Source of the DNA: Alphaproteobacteria bacterium
GTDB taxonomy: Bacteria; Pseudomonadota; Alphaproteobacteria; UBA7985; JAUIBT01
NCBI GenBank assembly: GCA_030428565.1
Contig: JAUIDR010000008.1
Span: forward strand, 1 to 64,000
Direction: 5' to 3'
Length of the DNA: 64,000 nt
The notes under the pieces were generated by a model. That model did no database searches and had not been told where the DNA came from. It was given only the letters and a program-made list of their open reading frames with translations. The position numbers and the translations under genes are program-made. Shown one piece after another: positions 34,793 through 43,616 of the stretch; the stretch's first letter is position 1; every line of letters starts with the position of its first letter.

Positions 34793-37483
34793 ATGAGACC
34801 TCATACAAGAGCGTCCATGCTCAATGGAAATCAAGGGACGTATTACATGCCCCAAATCGAACCTAACACCCGCTCAATCGCCCGCGTACTAAACCGGTTT
34901 TCGACGGGCATTTGCTGGCGTTCGCGCGGTGCTGATCGCCCGCCCGTCCACCGTCGATTGCTGGACCTAGCAGTACTGTTAAACCTGGCGCTGCTAAACC
35001 TGGTGCTGCTCATGCCCAACGCAGCGCGGGCGCAAGACACCGCGCCACCGGTCGGCGAGCCCTTTTTTAGTCAGCGTGTGGCTATCGTTATCGCCAACCA
35101 AGCCTATGCGCAGACCGATGATATCGCTTTCGCCGCCCACGACGCCGAAGCCTTTGCCTTGTTTGCTAACGAAGTGCTGGGCGCACAAGTCCACCGCTTC
35201 GATAATTTAGGCACGAACCGCCTGCGCGAGCTGTTTGGCGATGAGCGGCGTCTTGGCAGCTTGGCCAATTTCGTCTTGGCGCCCGACACTGATCTTTACA
35301 TTTACTACGTCGGTCACGGCACCCACGATTCCCCCAACGATCCCAGCCTGACACAGAATTACTTGCTACCTGCCGATGCAAACCCGGATCAAAAATTTCT
35401 TTCTGACCAAGCGCTTAGTCTAAACGACTTGCAAGCGGCCTTAAAAAACTTGCAGAGCCAGCGCTTGACCAAAGGCCGCATTACGCTGGTGCTTGAGTCC
35501 TGTTTTTCGGGCCTCTCGCCAAGCGCTGACGGCAGCCAGTCCAGCGGTTTGGTACGCGGGGTCTCAGCGCCACCGCTCGGCCGCGCAGCCGCCGTTGACC
35601 TGCCCGACATTCGCCTGTGGGCGGCGACCTCCCCCGATACCGACTTTGCGGTCTGGGATACCGAGTTTCAACGCGGAATCTTTACCGATGCCCTGATGTC
35701 GGCGCTGCACGATGGCAAGGCCGACCTAAACGGCGATTTCCAGGTGACTGCGGGCGAAATGCGCTCGGCTGTAACCGCCACCATCTCGCGGCGACTGGCG
35801 CGCCTGGCCGCCAGTGGCCAGACCAGCGCCTTCCAACAGCGTCCCAGCTTTACCGGCATGAGCGATAGCGAGGTGGTGCTGCGCTATGAAGGCGGGGTCT
35901 ATCCCAGCTATGGCCTGAACCAAGAGCGCGCATTTATCGAAGCTTTCCGCAACGATGAGCTGATGGCGGCGGCCAATCAATCGCTGAGCTCCAGCGATCC
36001 GCAAGCCATTGCCGACACCTTGGATTTGCTACGCAGCTTTAGCCTAACCTGCGAATTCTGCGATGAGGAAGGCCAACGCGCCGCCCTGCAAGCGCAAATC
36101 AACCAGCTCAGTGCCCGCGCCAGCGCCTGCAAAGTCGAAAGCGACCTACAGCAAAGCTTCGTGACATCTGGCGCCCTGGCTCGCATGAGCTTTTTGATCG
36201 ACCGCTGCGAATGCTGCCCTCAAAAAGAGCAAATGCAAGCCTGCATCGATAGCGGACAAGCCGACAGCCCCGCCTGCCAATGCCTTGCCGGGCAAGATTG
36301 CCCGGATCCGGCGCCAAGCGGCGATGCACTGACCGCTTCTGCGGGCGACGATGCCAACAGCCAACAAGGTGGTGGCCAAACCGGCGGCCAGCTCGCAAAT
36401 ACAGGGCCAACCAAAACAGGCCCTTCCGATCAAGCGCCCGCTTTGTCTCCCGCCTTCCAAGCGGCGTTGGACTTGATGCCCAACCCCTCACGCTGTCAGG
36501 ATTGGGACGATTTCCTGAACGTCTGGCAAAATCATCCCAAAGCCCCCGACGATCTAAGCGAATACCAAGCGACCCGCCACACTGTCTGTGAGGTCGAACA
36601 GCAGGTCTTGCGCCAGCGTTTTGATGCCGAGCTTTCGGCTCTGCGGTTTGATGGCAGTTGCCAGCAATGGCGTGATTTCGGCGACAATTGGCTAGCGCAA
36701 ACGAAGAACGGGGCCCTAAACTTTGATATCACCGCCGAGCTGCGCCGCGCCGAGCAACTAGCCCACGACGCCTGCGCGCGCGAAGAACAGCGCGCCAGCG
36801 AAGACTGCATAGCCAGTGCCCTGCAATCGACCAACAACAAGACCGCCTTGCTGCGCCGTTGCGGAGCTCGATTTGCGAGCGTGCCCGGACTGCCCGAGGA
36901 AATCGAACGGCTGATCGAGCGCTATAGCTGCCAAGGCATCGATCTAAACGGCACCTGCATCAGCCGTGAACAAGCCTACCGGCGCCTGCAGCTCGCGCTC
37001 AGCAATACCAACTGCTATCAAGGCAATCTTGATGGCCAATATAATGCAGAGACCCGCAGCGGCTTGGCCAAATTCTCCAAGGCAACAGGCCAGCATTTGC
37101 CGGTGACATCAGCGCAGACCCTTGCCCAAGCCATCACGGTCGTTGAACAAAGCGCGGGTTTTTGGGTCTGCCAACCCGTCGTCACCAAGCGGCGCTGCAC
37201 GATCGCGCGGGTCAACTCCAACATCGCTTCGATCTCGAACTACAATCACAGCAGCGGGCGCGGCTTCCTGGCGGTTCGAACGGGCTGTACGACCAGAGCC
37301 AGCCAAATCGGCGAGCTTTATCGCGGTGATTTGGTCGAAATCACCGGCAAGGAGGGCTCCTGGTATCGCGTGGCCTGCATAGATGGACGTTGCCTGACGC
37401 CCAAATGGGGCCGGCCGGACCCGGAGGGCTGCTCCTACGGCAAGTATTTGACCATCGTCAACACCGATGCTCGCTGTGATTGA
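34793..37483 (+). CDS. secreted caspase-like protein with EF-hand-like loop, PG-binding and SH3b-like domains
   Basis: An 896-residue paralog of the divergent neighbour. After a long leader comes the signal RRLLDLAVLLNLALLNLVLLMPNAARA, cleaved near residue 80. The caspase domain keeps His175 (YYVGHGTHD) and Cys237 (LVLESCFSG). The loop DLNGDFQVTAGE at 311-322 again fits an EF-hand. A Cys-rich region and a low-complexity Gly/Gln/Ser/Pro linker follow. A peptidoglycan-binding-like domain has GNLDGQYNAETRSGLAKF. The C-terminus is SH3b-like (FLAVRTGCTTRASQIGELYRGDLVEITGKEGSWYRV) where the partner has a PAN-like module. ATG 34793 uses AAGG in the last repeat; ATG 34847, with AAGGGA eight bases upstream, is an equally good start. 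Confidence 0.85.
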   Translation: MRPHTRASMLNGNQGTYYMPQIEPNTRSIARVLNRFSTGICWRSRGADRPPVHRRLLDLAVLLNLALLNLVLLMPNAARAQDTAPPVGEPFFSQRVAIVIANQAYAQTDDIAFAAHDAEAFALFANEVLGAQVHRFDNLGTNRLRELFGDERRLGSLANFVLAPDTDLYIYYVGHGTHDSPNDPSLTQNYLLPADANPDQKFLSDQALSLNDLQAALKNLQSQRLTKGRITLVLESCFSGLSPSADGSQSSGLVRGVSAPPLGRAAAVDLPDIRLWAATSPDTDFAVWDTEFQRGIFTDALMSALHDGKADLNGDFQVTAGEMRSAVTATISRRLARLAASGQTSAFQQRPSFTGMSDSEVVLRYEGGVYPSYGLNQERAFIEAFRNDELMAAANQSLSSSDPQAIADTLDLLRSFSLTCEFCDEEGQRAALQAQINQLSARASACKVESDLQQSFVTSGALARMSFLIDRCECCPQKEQMQACIDSGQADSPACQCLAGQDCPDPAPSGDALTASAGDDANSQQGGGQTGGQLANTGPTKTGPSDQAPALSPAFQAALDLMPNPSRCQDWDDFLNVWQNHPKAPDDLSEYQATRHTVCEVEQQVLRQRFDAELSALRFDGSCQQWRDFGDNWLAQTKNGALNFDITAELRRAEQLAHDACAREEQRASEDCIASALQSTNNKTALLRRCGARFASVPGLPEEIERLIERYSCQGIDLNGTCISREQAYRRLQLALSNTNCYQGNLDGQYNAETRSGLAKFSKATGQHLPVTSAQTLAQAITVVEQSAGFWVCQPVVTKRRCTIARVNSNIASISNYNHSSGRGFLAVRTGCTTRASQIGELYRGDLVEITGKEGSWYRVACIDGRCLTPKWGRPDPEGCSYGKYLTIVNTDARCD

Positions 37484-37751
37484 GGCCGGTGCTGCCCTGC
37501 GTGCCGACGCAAACACGCTGCGATTAGCGGCACAGCCCGAAAAGTTTGGGGCTCGCATACGCTGGGTCGCCCGCACACTCAGCACCGTTTGCGCAACCTC
37601 TATCGCATATGGACCTGGCGTTTCCACTGATCGATAAACCGGCGTGCTTGCCTTGGCTCCGGCGGTGTCTTAGCAGCCTGTCAAGCCCGGCGACAGCCTG
37701 CGCAGAATAGCAAACACAGCATAACGAACTCAGAACAACAAAGATCCAACC

Positions 37752-39488
37752 ATGATCCGCTTCTTATCCTCGCCTCGAATTTTTGCCGTCGATTGGAAGG
37801 GCCTCATGCTGGCCGCTTTGGCCATGGCAACAGCGCTGCTACTGAGCGGCGGCGGTGCCAGCGCTCAAAACCCTCCACCCTTGGGTCAAGCCGCGCCCGG
37901 CGTGCGCAGTTCGGGCCCCGCCGCTGGCCCCGCTTTGGACCTGCCCGAGCGGATCGCTGCCGACATCGCCTTTGGTTTTATTCGCCTGCTCAAGAGCCCC
38001 GGCTGCATCGCGCCTGATTATCAAGTCGCGGTCCTCAACCCCTTATTCGAGGGCAACGCGCGCGCCAACCTTTCCCAGCTCCAACTCGACCGCATCAAGA
38101 CCATTGTGCAAGACGCTGTGACCAAAGCGCACTTGCCGCTGGCTTCCATCGGTGAAGGCGGCGATGTCAGCATCTTGGTCGGACTGTCGGGGGCCACCGA
38201 CAGCGAAGCCCGCCAGCGAATTGCCCAAATCGAGGGCGCCTTCGCCCTGATGGCGCAAGTCGAGGTGCAGAGCGCTATCCGCAATCGCGCAAATATCAAA
38301 ATCAAGCTGTTTGATCGCAACGTGCAGTGCCTTGAAGTCGCCGGAGAATACCAAGTGCGCGTCGATGAACCTTGGTTGCGCGAATATGCTGCCAGTCAGG
38401 CGCGCCTGATCGCGCAGTTGGTGCGCACGCAAGGCGGTCAGCTTGTCTACATCCCGCCGATTGAGAACTATGACGGTGACCAACTGAAGAGCGGCGGCGG
38501 TTCGTGCGGCCCCGCCTTCCGCGAGGCCCTGGCCAGCTTCTTGCAGCGCGAACATCAGCTACGCATCAGCCTTTCGCCCAGTGAAAGCCTACACCTACAA
38601 ATCAAGGTCGATGCCAGCGATGGCAGCCAGATTGTCGGCACAGACGGCGAGTCCATTTACGCGACCAAGTTTTCCTTGATCAAGGACGGGGTCGAAGAAC
38701 TCATTTCCACCCCCTCAACCCGCGTCAAGGCCTTCCGCTGCAATCTTGATGCGATCCCGCGCGACAGCGACAATGATGGCCTAAGCGACAAGGACGAACG
38801 CCAGCTCGGCACCGATCCGAACGCGGCAGACAGCGACAGTGACGGCATCAATGACAACGATGAAATAGCGCTGTTTAAGACCAACCCGCTAAGCGCGGAC
38901 AGCGACCGCGGCGGCAAGAGCGATAAACGCGAGCTGGAGCTGGGCCTAGACCCCATTGACAGCAAGGACGACCAAGCTGGGCCTTTGGCACTTAGTGAAA
39001 TTATGGTCGTGCGCCACCCATCGCCCGTGCGCAGTCAGCAGGATCAGATTGACATTCGTTGGGGTGAGAAGCTGCGCTTTACCCTGCTCAACGACGGCGA
39101 GCAGACCCAAAGCGCCCTCTGCCTTGCCAACGATGACAGCAACGAGACCTTTTTGCTGAGCCAAGCGCCGATGGCTTTGAAGGCCAGCGATGAAGCCAGC
39201 GGCGGCGCGCCCGGGCAGCTCTTCTACCCCGAGCAAGCCGCGGCCTTTGACTTTACGGTCGGCCAAATAGGCATGACCGGCGAATACGAGTTCTTTGTCC
39301 AATGCCTAACGCACACTGCTTGGAGCAAGAAGGCACTGGACGCCTGGTCACAAGCCTTCGACCAGCAACTTGATGATCGCGGCGAACCCTACAACCCGCA
39401 ATCCAGTGACGTGACGGAGATCTTGCTGGCTGTGCTGCGCAATGAAGTTGGCTTTGGCGAAATGCTGCTCCAGGTCAGCGTGCGCTAG
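37752..39488 (+). CDS. secreted protein with thrombospondin type 3-like calcium repeats
   Basis: A 578-residue protein with a signal peptide (LMLAALAMATALLLSGGGASA). Residues 60-330 form an alpha/beta domain I do not recognise with certainty; YQVAVLNPLFEGNARANLSQLQLDRIKTIV recalls the CsgG/FlgO/TolB-like class. At about 335-400 are three TSP3-type repeats: DSDNDGLSDKDERQLGTDP, DSDSDGINDNDEIALFKTNP and DSDRGGKSDKRELELGLDP. Such Asp-rich loops bind calcium, although the third has lost the DxDxDG order. The C-terminal domain (about 420-578) is unknown. It lies on the same strand 268 bases after a caspase gene. Function unknown. Confidence 0.75.
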   Translation: MIRFLSSPRIFAVDWKGLMLAALAMATALLLSGGGASAQNPPPLGQAAPGVRSSGPAAGPALDLPERIAADIAFGFIRLLKSPGCIAPDYQVAVLNPLFEGNARANLSQLQLDRIKTIVQDAVTKAHLPLASIGEGGDVSILVGLSGATDSEARQRIAQIEGAFALMAQVEVQSAIRNRANIKIKLFDRNVQCLEVAGEYQVRVDEPWLREYAASQARLIAQLVRTQGGQLVYIPPIENYDGDQLKSGGGSCGPAFREALASFLQREHQLRISLSPSESLHLQIKVDASDGSQIVGTDGESIYATKFSLIKDGVEELISTPSTRVKAFRCNLDAIPRDSDNDGLSDKDERQLGTDPNAADSDSDGINDNDEIALFKTNPLSADSDRGGKSDKRELELGLDPIDSKDDQAGPLALSEIMVVRHPSPVRSQQDQIDIRWGEKLRFTLLNDGEQTQSALCLANDDSNETFLLSQAPMALKASDEASGGAPGQLFYPEQAAAFDFTVGQIGMTGEYEFFVQCLTHTAWSKKALDAWSQAFDQQLDDRGEPYNPQSSDVTEILLAVLRNEVGFGEMLLQVSVR

Positions 39489-39709
39489 GGCCGATCGCGG
39501 ATTATTTTCGCTGGCCAGCGCTTGCGATTGCAGTTTTCGCTCTCCCTTGCCCACTGACGTGATGCCTAACACTGCAAAAGCGGAGCGGCACACGAACGAG
39601 CGGCTGCCAAAGCACTCCCTACTCATGCGGCACCTGCCGCCCCTGACCGGTTGGCCTTTGACCCGGATCGGATGACCTGCCCTTCGCCTCAAGAACGGAG
39701 CTAACGCCC

Positions 39710-42010
39710 ATGCCTCGCCCCAACACCAAGCTTCTAACTTTTGTCCGCGCATGGCCTCGACTGGCCTCCAAGCCAGCCGACTTGCGAACCGCCCACTATC
39801 TACGCGCTGGCGTCGTCGTTGGCGCCCTGGCTTTTGGCGGTCTGGCTTTGGATGGCCTCAGCACCCCGGCCGCGAGCCAAAGTCTTACCTGCATGTTTAA
39901 CCCGGACGCACCGGGTTGTGATTCTGGCGGCAGTGTCTTGCCCAATCCGCAACCTCCCAGCCCCCCGATACAGCCGCAGCAGCCCCAATCCAACCAGCCG
40001 CCTGCTCCGCCCGCCCCACCAGCTCCCCCTAGCCCCCCTAGTCCCCCTAGTCCCCCTAGTCAGGGTCAAGATCAGGCCCAAAACCAAGATGGCGGACAAG
40101 ACGGAGCCACTGGCGTGCGCCCCTCCGTCGTCAAGCGGCGCAGCGGCGACGATCAAGACCAAAACCAAGACAGCAACGGCGTTCAAGCCGCCGACTCGCA
40201 CGCTTCTGCCCCGGTCTTTCCTCGCCCCGCTGATGCGACCCGCTCGCTGGTCCCCTTGGTGCGCGTGAGCCAGCAAGACATTGAGACTGGCGCGCTTAGT
40301 TTCCGCGAGATCCAAGAGATCGGCCGCCACCTCTTCACGCAGCCCTTTACCCTGCGCGATGGCTTCGGCGAAGGCCCTGGCGGCGCGCGTATCAGCAAGA
40401 TCGATCAGCTTCGCAACACGCCCGGCTCAGCCTTTGAGTTTTTTCCAAACGTGCCTTTCCTGCGCGTCCATGGATTGGACAGCCAAAACTGCCTGGAGTG
40501 CCACAACCTTACCGGCGTCGATCAATTGACCGATAGCCAGACCAACGCCCTCAGTGCCCGCCCGGATCGGGTCGCAGGCGCCGGCGGCATGTCGGTCAAT
40601 GCCATGATCAACCCCCTGCTGCAGGCCAACCCGCCGGGCTGGTTGCTCGACGAAATGATTTCCCGAGGCCATTCGCCCAACCACGCAGCTACCTTCATGT
40701 ATTTGCGCAACCCGCCGCACGTCATGGGCGCGGGCTACACCCAAAAGCTAGCCCAGGAAATGACCGTCGACTTGCTGCATCTGCGTGAGCAGGTCTTGCA
40801 AGCCGCAGCCAGCGATCCAGGCAACTGGTACGAAGTCGATTTGGTCTCCAAAGGCGTCAATTTCGGCATCTATGCTGCCTTGAAGCGCCCAAGCGGCGGC
40901 AACAGCGTTGAGGGTGTCTGTGGTGAGTTGAGCGGCTTTGAAGAAGACTGCTCAGCCGTAGACGGGGTCTCTTTGGATTTCGTTGTGCGCCCCTTCCAGT
41001 GGAAAGGCATTGCCTCCAACATGCGTAACTTTGTTCGCGATGCATTGAACTTCCACTTTGGCATGCAACCCGTCGAAGCCTTCCCCGGCAATTCAGACGC
41101 CGACCAAGACGGGGTCCACAATGAGATGAGCGTTGGCGAAGTCACCGCCTTGACCCTCTTCGCACTGTCCAACCGCCCGCCGCTTGAGCGCGCTGCATCG
41201 AACCAAGTCGAAGCCAGCCTGCTGGCGCGTGGCCGACAGGTCTTCGAACAAGACGCCGAGTGCGCTTCGTGCCACAAGACCAGCTTGCGGATGTACAGCC
41301 CTTATGTCGGCATCCATAACCCGGAGAACTTCCAGCAGGAAATCGCCAGCTTGGAGGAGAGCGCAGCCGATGGCCCTGCTGTTGTTGATGACGGTGTTGG
41401 CCTGGGTGTCGCGAGCCCCAAAGGCCGCCCGCTGCCCATCGACCTATTGGTGGCTCAGACCCGCAAAGACGGTGCCCAAAGCGAGAGCGCGGCCCAAGAG
41501 AGCCTGGATACCGCTGTGCGCGAGCTGATCGGCTCCTACGCCTTTGATCTCAACATGGTCGATCCAGCAGTCGATGCTCTGCCCGCGTCTTATCCGCGCC
41601 TGCCCTTCTATTCGGACGGCTCGGTTGATGTGCCGCTGTTTAGTGACCTGAAACGCCACCGCATGGGTGCTTGCTTGGCGGACATCTTTGGTCAGCAAGT
41701 CGACCGCGAAGGCCTATTGGTCGAGCGCGATTTCTATCTGACCCGTCCGCTTTGGGGTGTCGGCAATACAGCGCCTTATATGCATGACGGTCGCGCGCTT
41801 AGTTTGCGCGACGCCATCTTGGCCCACGCCGATGACACCTGTCGCATCTCGGCGGAAAATGCCAGCCTGCCGCCGTCAGAAGCCAATGCGTCGGTCGCTG
41901 CCTTCCGCCGCCTTAGCGAACAAGACCAGGCCGCGCTGATTGTCTTCTTGCAGTCTCTGCGCATCCCGGTCGAACCCAGCCTGGCCCCGGCGGTACAGGG
42001 CCGGCCATAG
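39710..42010 (+). CDS. exported di-heme c-type oxidoreductase (DHOR/peroxidase-like)
   Basis: A 766-residue periplasmic cytochrome with an N-terminal signal or anchor (VVVGALAFGGLALDGLSTPAASQ), then about 100 residues of proline-rich (PPAPPAPPSPPSPPSPP) and Asp/Gln/Asn-rich linker, then a catalytic region. Heme sites are C261-L-E-C-H and C518-A-S-C-H. LTRPLWGVGNTAPYMHDGRALSLRDAIL near the C-terminus is characteristic of the di-heme oxidoreductase/cytochrome c peroxidase superfamily. A calcium-type loop DADQDGVHNE lies at about residue 463. Usual DHOR proteins are about 450-500 residues and lack the long linker. Two hairpins follow the gene. The electron acceptor or substrate is unknown. Confidence 0.82.
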   Translation: MPRPNTKLLTFVRAWPRLASKPADLRTAHYLRAGVVVGALAFGGLALDGLSTPAASQSLTCMFNPDAPGCDSGGSVLPNPQPPSPPIQPQQPQSNQPPAPPAPPAPPSPPSPPSPPSQGQDQAQNQDGGQDGATGVRPSVVKRRSGDDQDQNQDSNGVQAADSHASAPVFPRPADATRSLVPLVRVSQQDIETGALSFREIQEIGRHLFTQPFTLRDGFGEGPGGARISKIDQLRNTPGSAFEFFPNVPFLRVHGLDSQNCLECHNLTGVDQLTDSQTNALSARPDRVAGAGGMSVNAMINPLLQANPPGWLLDEMISRGHSPNHAATFMYLRNPPHVMGAGYTQKLAQEMTVDLLHLREQVLQAAASDPGNWYEVDLVSKGVNFGIYAALKRPSGGNSVEGVCGELSGFEEDCSAVDGVSLDFVVRPFQWKGIASNMRNFVRDALNFHFGMQPVEAFPGNSDADQDGVHNEMSVGEVTALTLFALSNRPPLERAASNQVEASLLARGRQVFEQDAECASCHKTSLRMYSPYVGIHNPENFQQEIASLEESAADGPAVVDDGVGLGVASPKGRPLPIDLLVAQTRKDGAQSESAAQESLDTAVRELIGSYAFDLNMVDPAVDALPASYPRLPFYSDGSVDVPLFSDLKRHRMGACLADIFGQQVDREGLLVERDFYLTRPLWGVGNTAPYMHDGRALSLRDAILAHADDTCRISAENASLPPSEANASVAAFRRLSEQDQAALIVFLQSLRIPVEPSLAPAVQGRP

Positions 42011-42070
42011 GCCGGTAGCCTAGGCGTCGCCCTATCGCGTGACACGGCACACGCCAAAAGATCCACGCAT

Positions 42071-42094
42071 TACCCGGCCGCTGTTGGCCGGGTA
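42071..42094 (+). terminator. hairpin after the di-heme gene
   Basis: TACCCGGCC and GGCCGGGTA pair perfectly (9 bp) around a six-base loop, followed by TTGCTGTTTCTT. It is 61 bases past the stop codon and is a moderate terminator candidate because the T-run is interrupted. Confidence 0.6.
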
Positions 42095-42150
42095 TTGCTG
42101 TTTCTTGCGGCGCGCGCCCCAGCGGCCTCCCACGGCCCCCAGGCGGCCCC

Positions 42151-42179
42151 ACCCCTCCGGCTTAAAGTGCTGGAGGGGT
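42151..42179 (+). terminator. second hairpin after the di-heme gene
   Basis: ACCCCTCCGGC and GCTGGAGGGGT form an 11-bp stem with one G-U pair and a seven-base loop, followed by TTATCG. It lies 56 bases after the first hairpin, so this gap carries two tandem stem-loops and appears to isolate the next gene. Confidence 0.55.
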
Positions 42180-42371
42180 TTATCGCTTCCCCCCGCAAGC
42201 CGCGGCCAACACAGCCCCCAACAAGGCGCCTAAAGAGCTGAATGGAGAAATGTTTCAAACTTTTTTCCCATAACAAAATGGCCCAAACCTGAGATGAATC
42301 ATTTTTTTCCCTGTGCTTCCCACCCAGTCTGCATCAAGCGAACTTCTTCACTGACTAAAAAGGACAACGTC

Positions 42372-43436
42372 ATGAAACGCCTTCTCGCCGCTGCTGGCTT
42401 GGCCAGCCTCACTCTCATCGGTGCTGCTAGCGCTGCCTCTGCCCAAACCGTGAAGGTCATGGTCATGCAAGTTGACGGAGACGCGACCTCATTGAAAGCA
42501 GGCAATCGCATCCAGAATTCTATTCTGCGTGTCTTTCAAAATACTGTGCGTTCGCCGGACTATCAGCGCCTGATGGCACAATACAACATCCAGGGTTTTG
42601 ACGTTTACAACGAAGCCGCTCTGGGCATTCAGTTCCCCAACTACAACCGCGACAATCACCGCCGCAGCCAACAAGAGGTCATCTCTTTTGCGCGCAACTT
42701 CACCAACCCCAAGCTGGACGTGGTCATTACCTATTCAGCCTACGCAGAAGCGGTTGAAGACCCCTACACCGGCATCGCTAAGTTGCAGGGTACGCTGGAA
42801 TATCAAGCGCTCAACATGCTCGATAATCAGTTCCTAGGCGGTGATCGCCTGACCTTGAACACCGCAGGTGTCCCATTTACGGGCTGTGCGGCCGGTACGG
42901 GTAACAACGGTCAGCCTTCCGAAGAGTGCGTCAAGCGCTTCGTATCAGATAACTTCGACGTGCTGGCACGCGATGCTGCCAACCAAATGGCGATCCAGCT
43001 GGCTACGCCGCTGGGCCTGGCCTTCGGTGGTCATCAGCAAGTGATTGTTCCCACACAACCGACCCAGCCGGTTCAGCCTAGCCAGCCGATCATTGGCAAC
43101 AACCAAAACGGCACCGGCGGTCAGTTGGCTCCGCGTTACCCGAACCCCGAGTGTCGCAACCTGGCTACCAATTTCTCGCTGACCTTCGAGGGCTTTGATA
43201 ACTACCGTATCACCGCCGTCGAGCAGTTCTTGTCTTCTTGGTCTTGCGCCTTCGATGTGGACATCGTTCAGTCTAACTTCTCAAGCGCAACCTACGACTA
43301 CAAGACCTCCGCAGATCAAGGCCGCCTGGTCCGCAACTTGCGCCTGATGTTAGACGCGATGGGTGTGGTCGGCTCGGTCCGCACCAACGGTCAGAACGAG
43401 ATCAAGGTCGAAATCCTGCAGACTCGCTCTTACTAA
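42372..43436 (+). CDS. secreted protein of unknown function
   Basis: A 354-residue exported protein with a classical signal peptide (MKRLLAAAGLASLTLIGAASAASA). Two domains flank a Pro/Gln linker (PTQPTQPVQPSQP, about residues 245-260). The N-terminal domain begins VKVMVMQVDGDATSLKAGNRIQNSILRVF and recalls FlgO/CsgG-like assembly factors. The C-terminal domain (FSLTFEGFDNYRITAVEQFLSSWSC and onwards) looks like a ferredoxin-like alpha/beta fold. AAGGA lies eight bases before ATG 42372, and the upstream track start is rejected. It is bracketed by hairpins and its own strong terminator, so it is a single-gene unit. I do not recognise the family. Confidence 0.75.
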   Translation: MKRLLAAAGLASLTLIGAASAASAQTVKVMVMQVDGDATSLKAGNRIQNSILRVFQNTVRSPDYQRLMAQYNIQGFDVYNEAALGIQFPNYNRDNHRRSQQEVISFARNFTNPKLDVVITYSAYAEAVEDPYTGIAKLQGTLEYQALNMLDNQFLGGDRLTLNTAGVPFTGCAAGTGNNGQPSEECVKRFVSDNFDVLARDAANQMAIQLATPLGLAFGGHQQVIVPTQPTQPVQPSQPIIGNNQNGTGGQLAPRYPNPECRNLATNFSLTFEGFDNYRITAVEQFLSSWSCAFDVDIVQSNFSSATYDYKTSADQGRLVRNLRLMLDAMGVVGSVRTNGQNEIKVEILQTRSY

Positions 43437-43473
43437 GGAAAAGGTTTTGCATAAACAGACGTTTATCTAACTG

Positions 43474-43510
43474 AAAAGAAGGCTGTGCTCCCGGTGCGGC
43501 CTTCTTTTTT
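43474..43510 (+). terminator. rho-independent terminator
   Basis: AAAAGAAGGC and GCCTTCTTTT form a 10-bp stem with a 15-base loop, ending in six T. It lies 37 bases after the stop of the secreted-protein gene. Confidence 0.88.
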
Positions 43511-43616
43511 GCCCATATTTTGACCATTCGTCTTATTTTTGTCTGCTTTGTGGTTGTTATTGAGTCGTCAAGCGAGTTTAGTAACGAAAAACAATAACCC
43601 CATAGGGAAAGCGAGA

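Noticed and set aside
31544-37483. CRISPR-associated or CBASS/gasdermin-type caspase defence
   Set aside because: Both caspases carry export signals and wall-binding domains; there is no Cas, cyclase, gasdermin or STAND-type partner nearby.
39509-39520. Palindrome CGCTGGCCAGCG after the TSP3 gene as a terminator
   Set aside because: No T-run and a very short stem; too weak to call.
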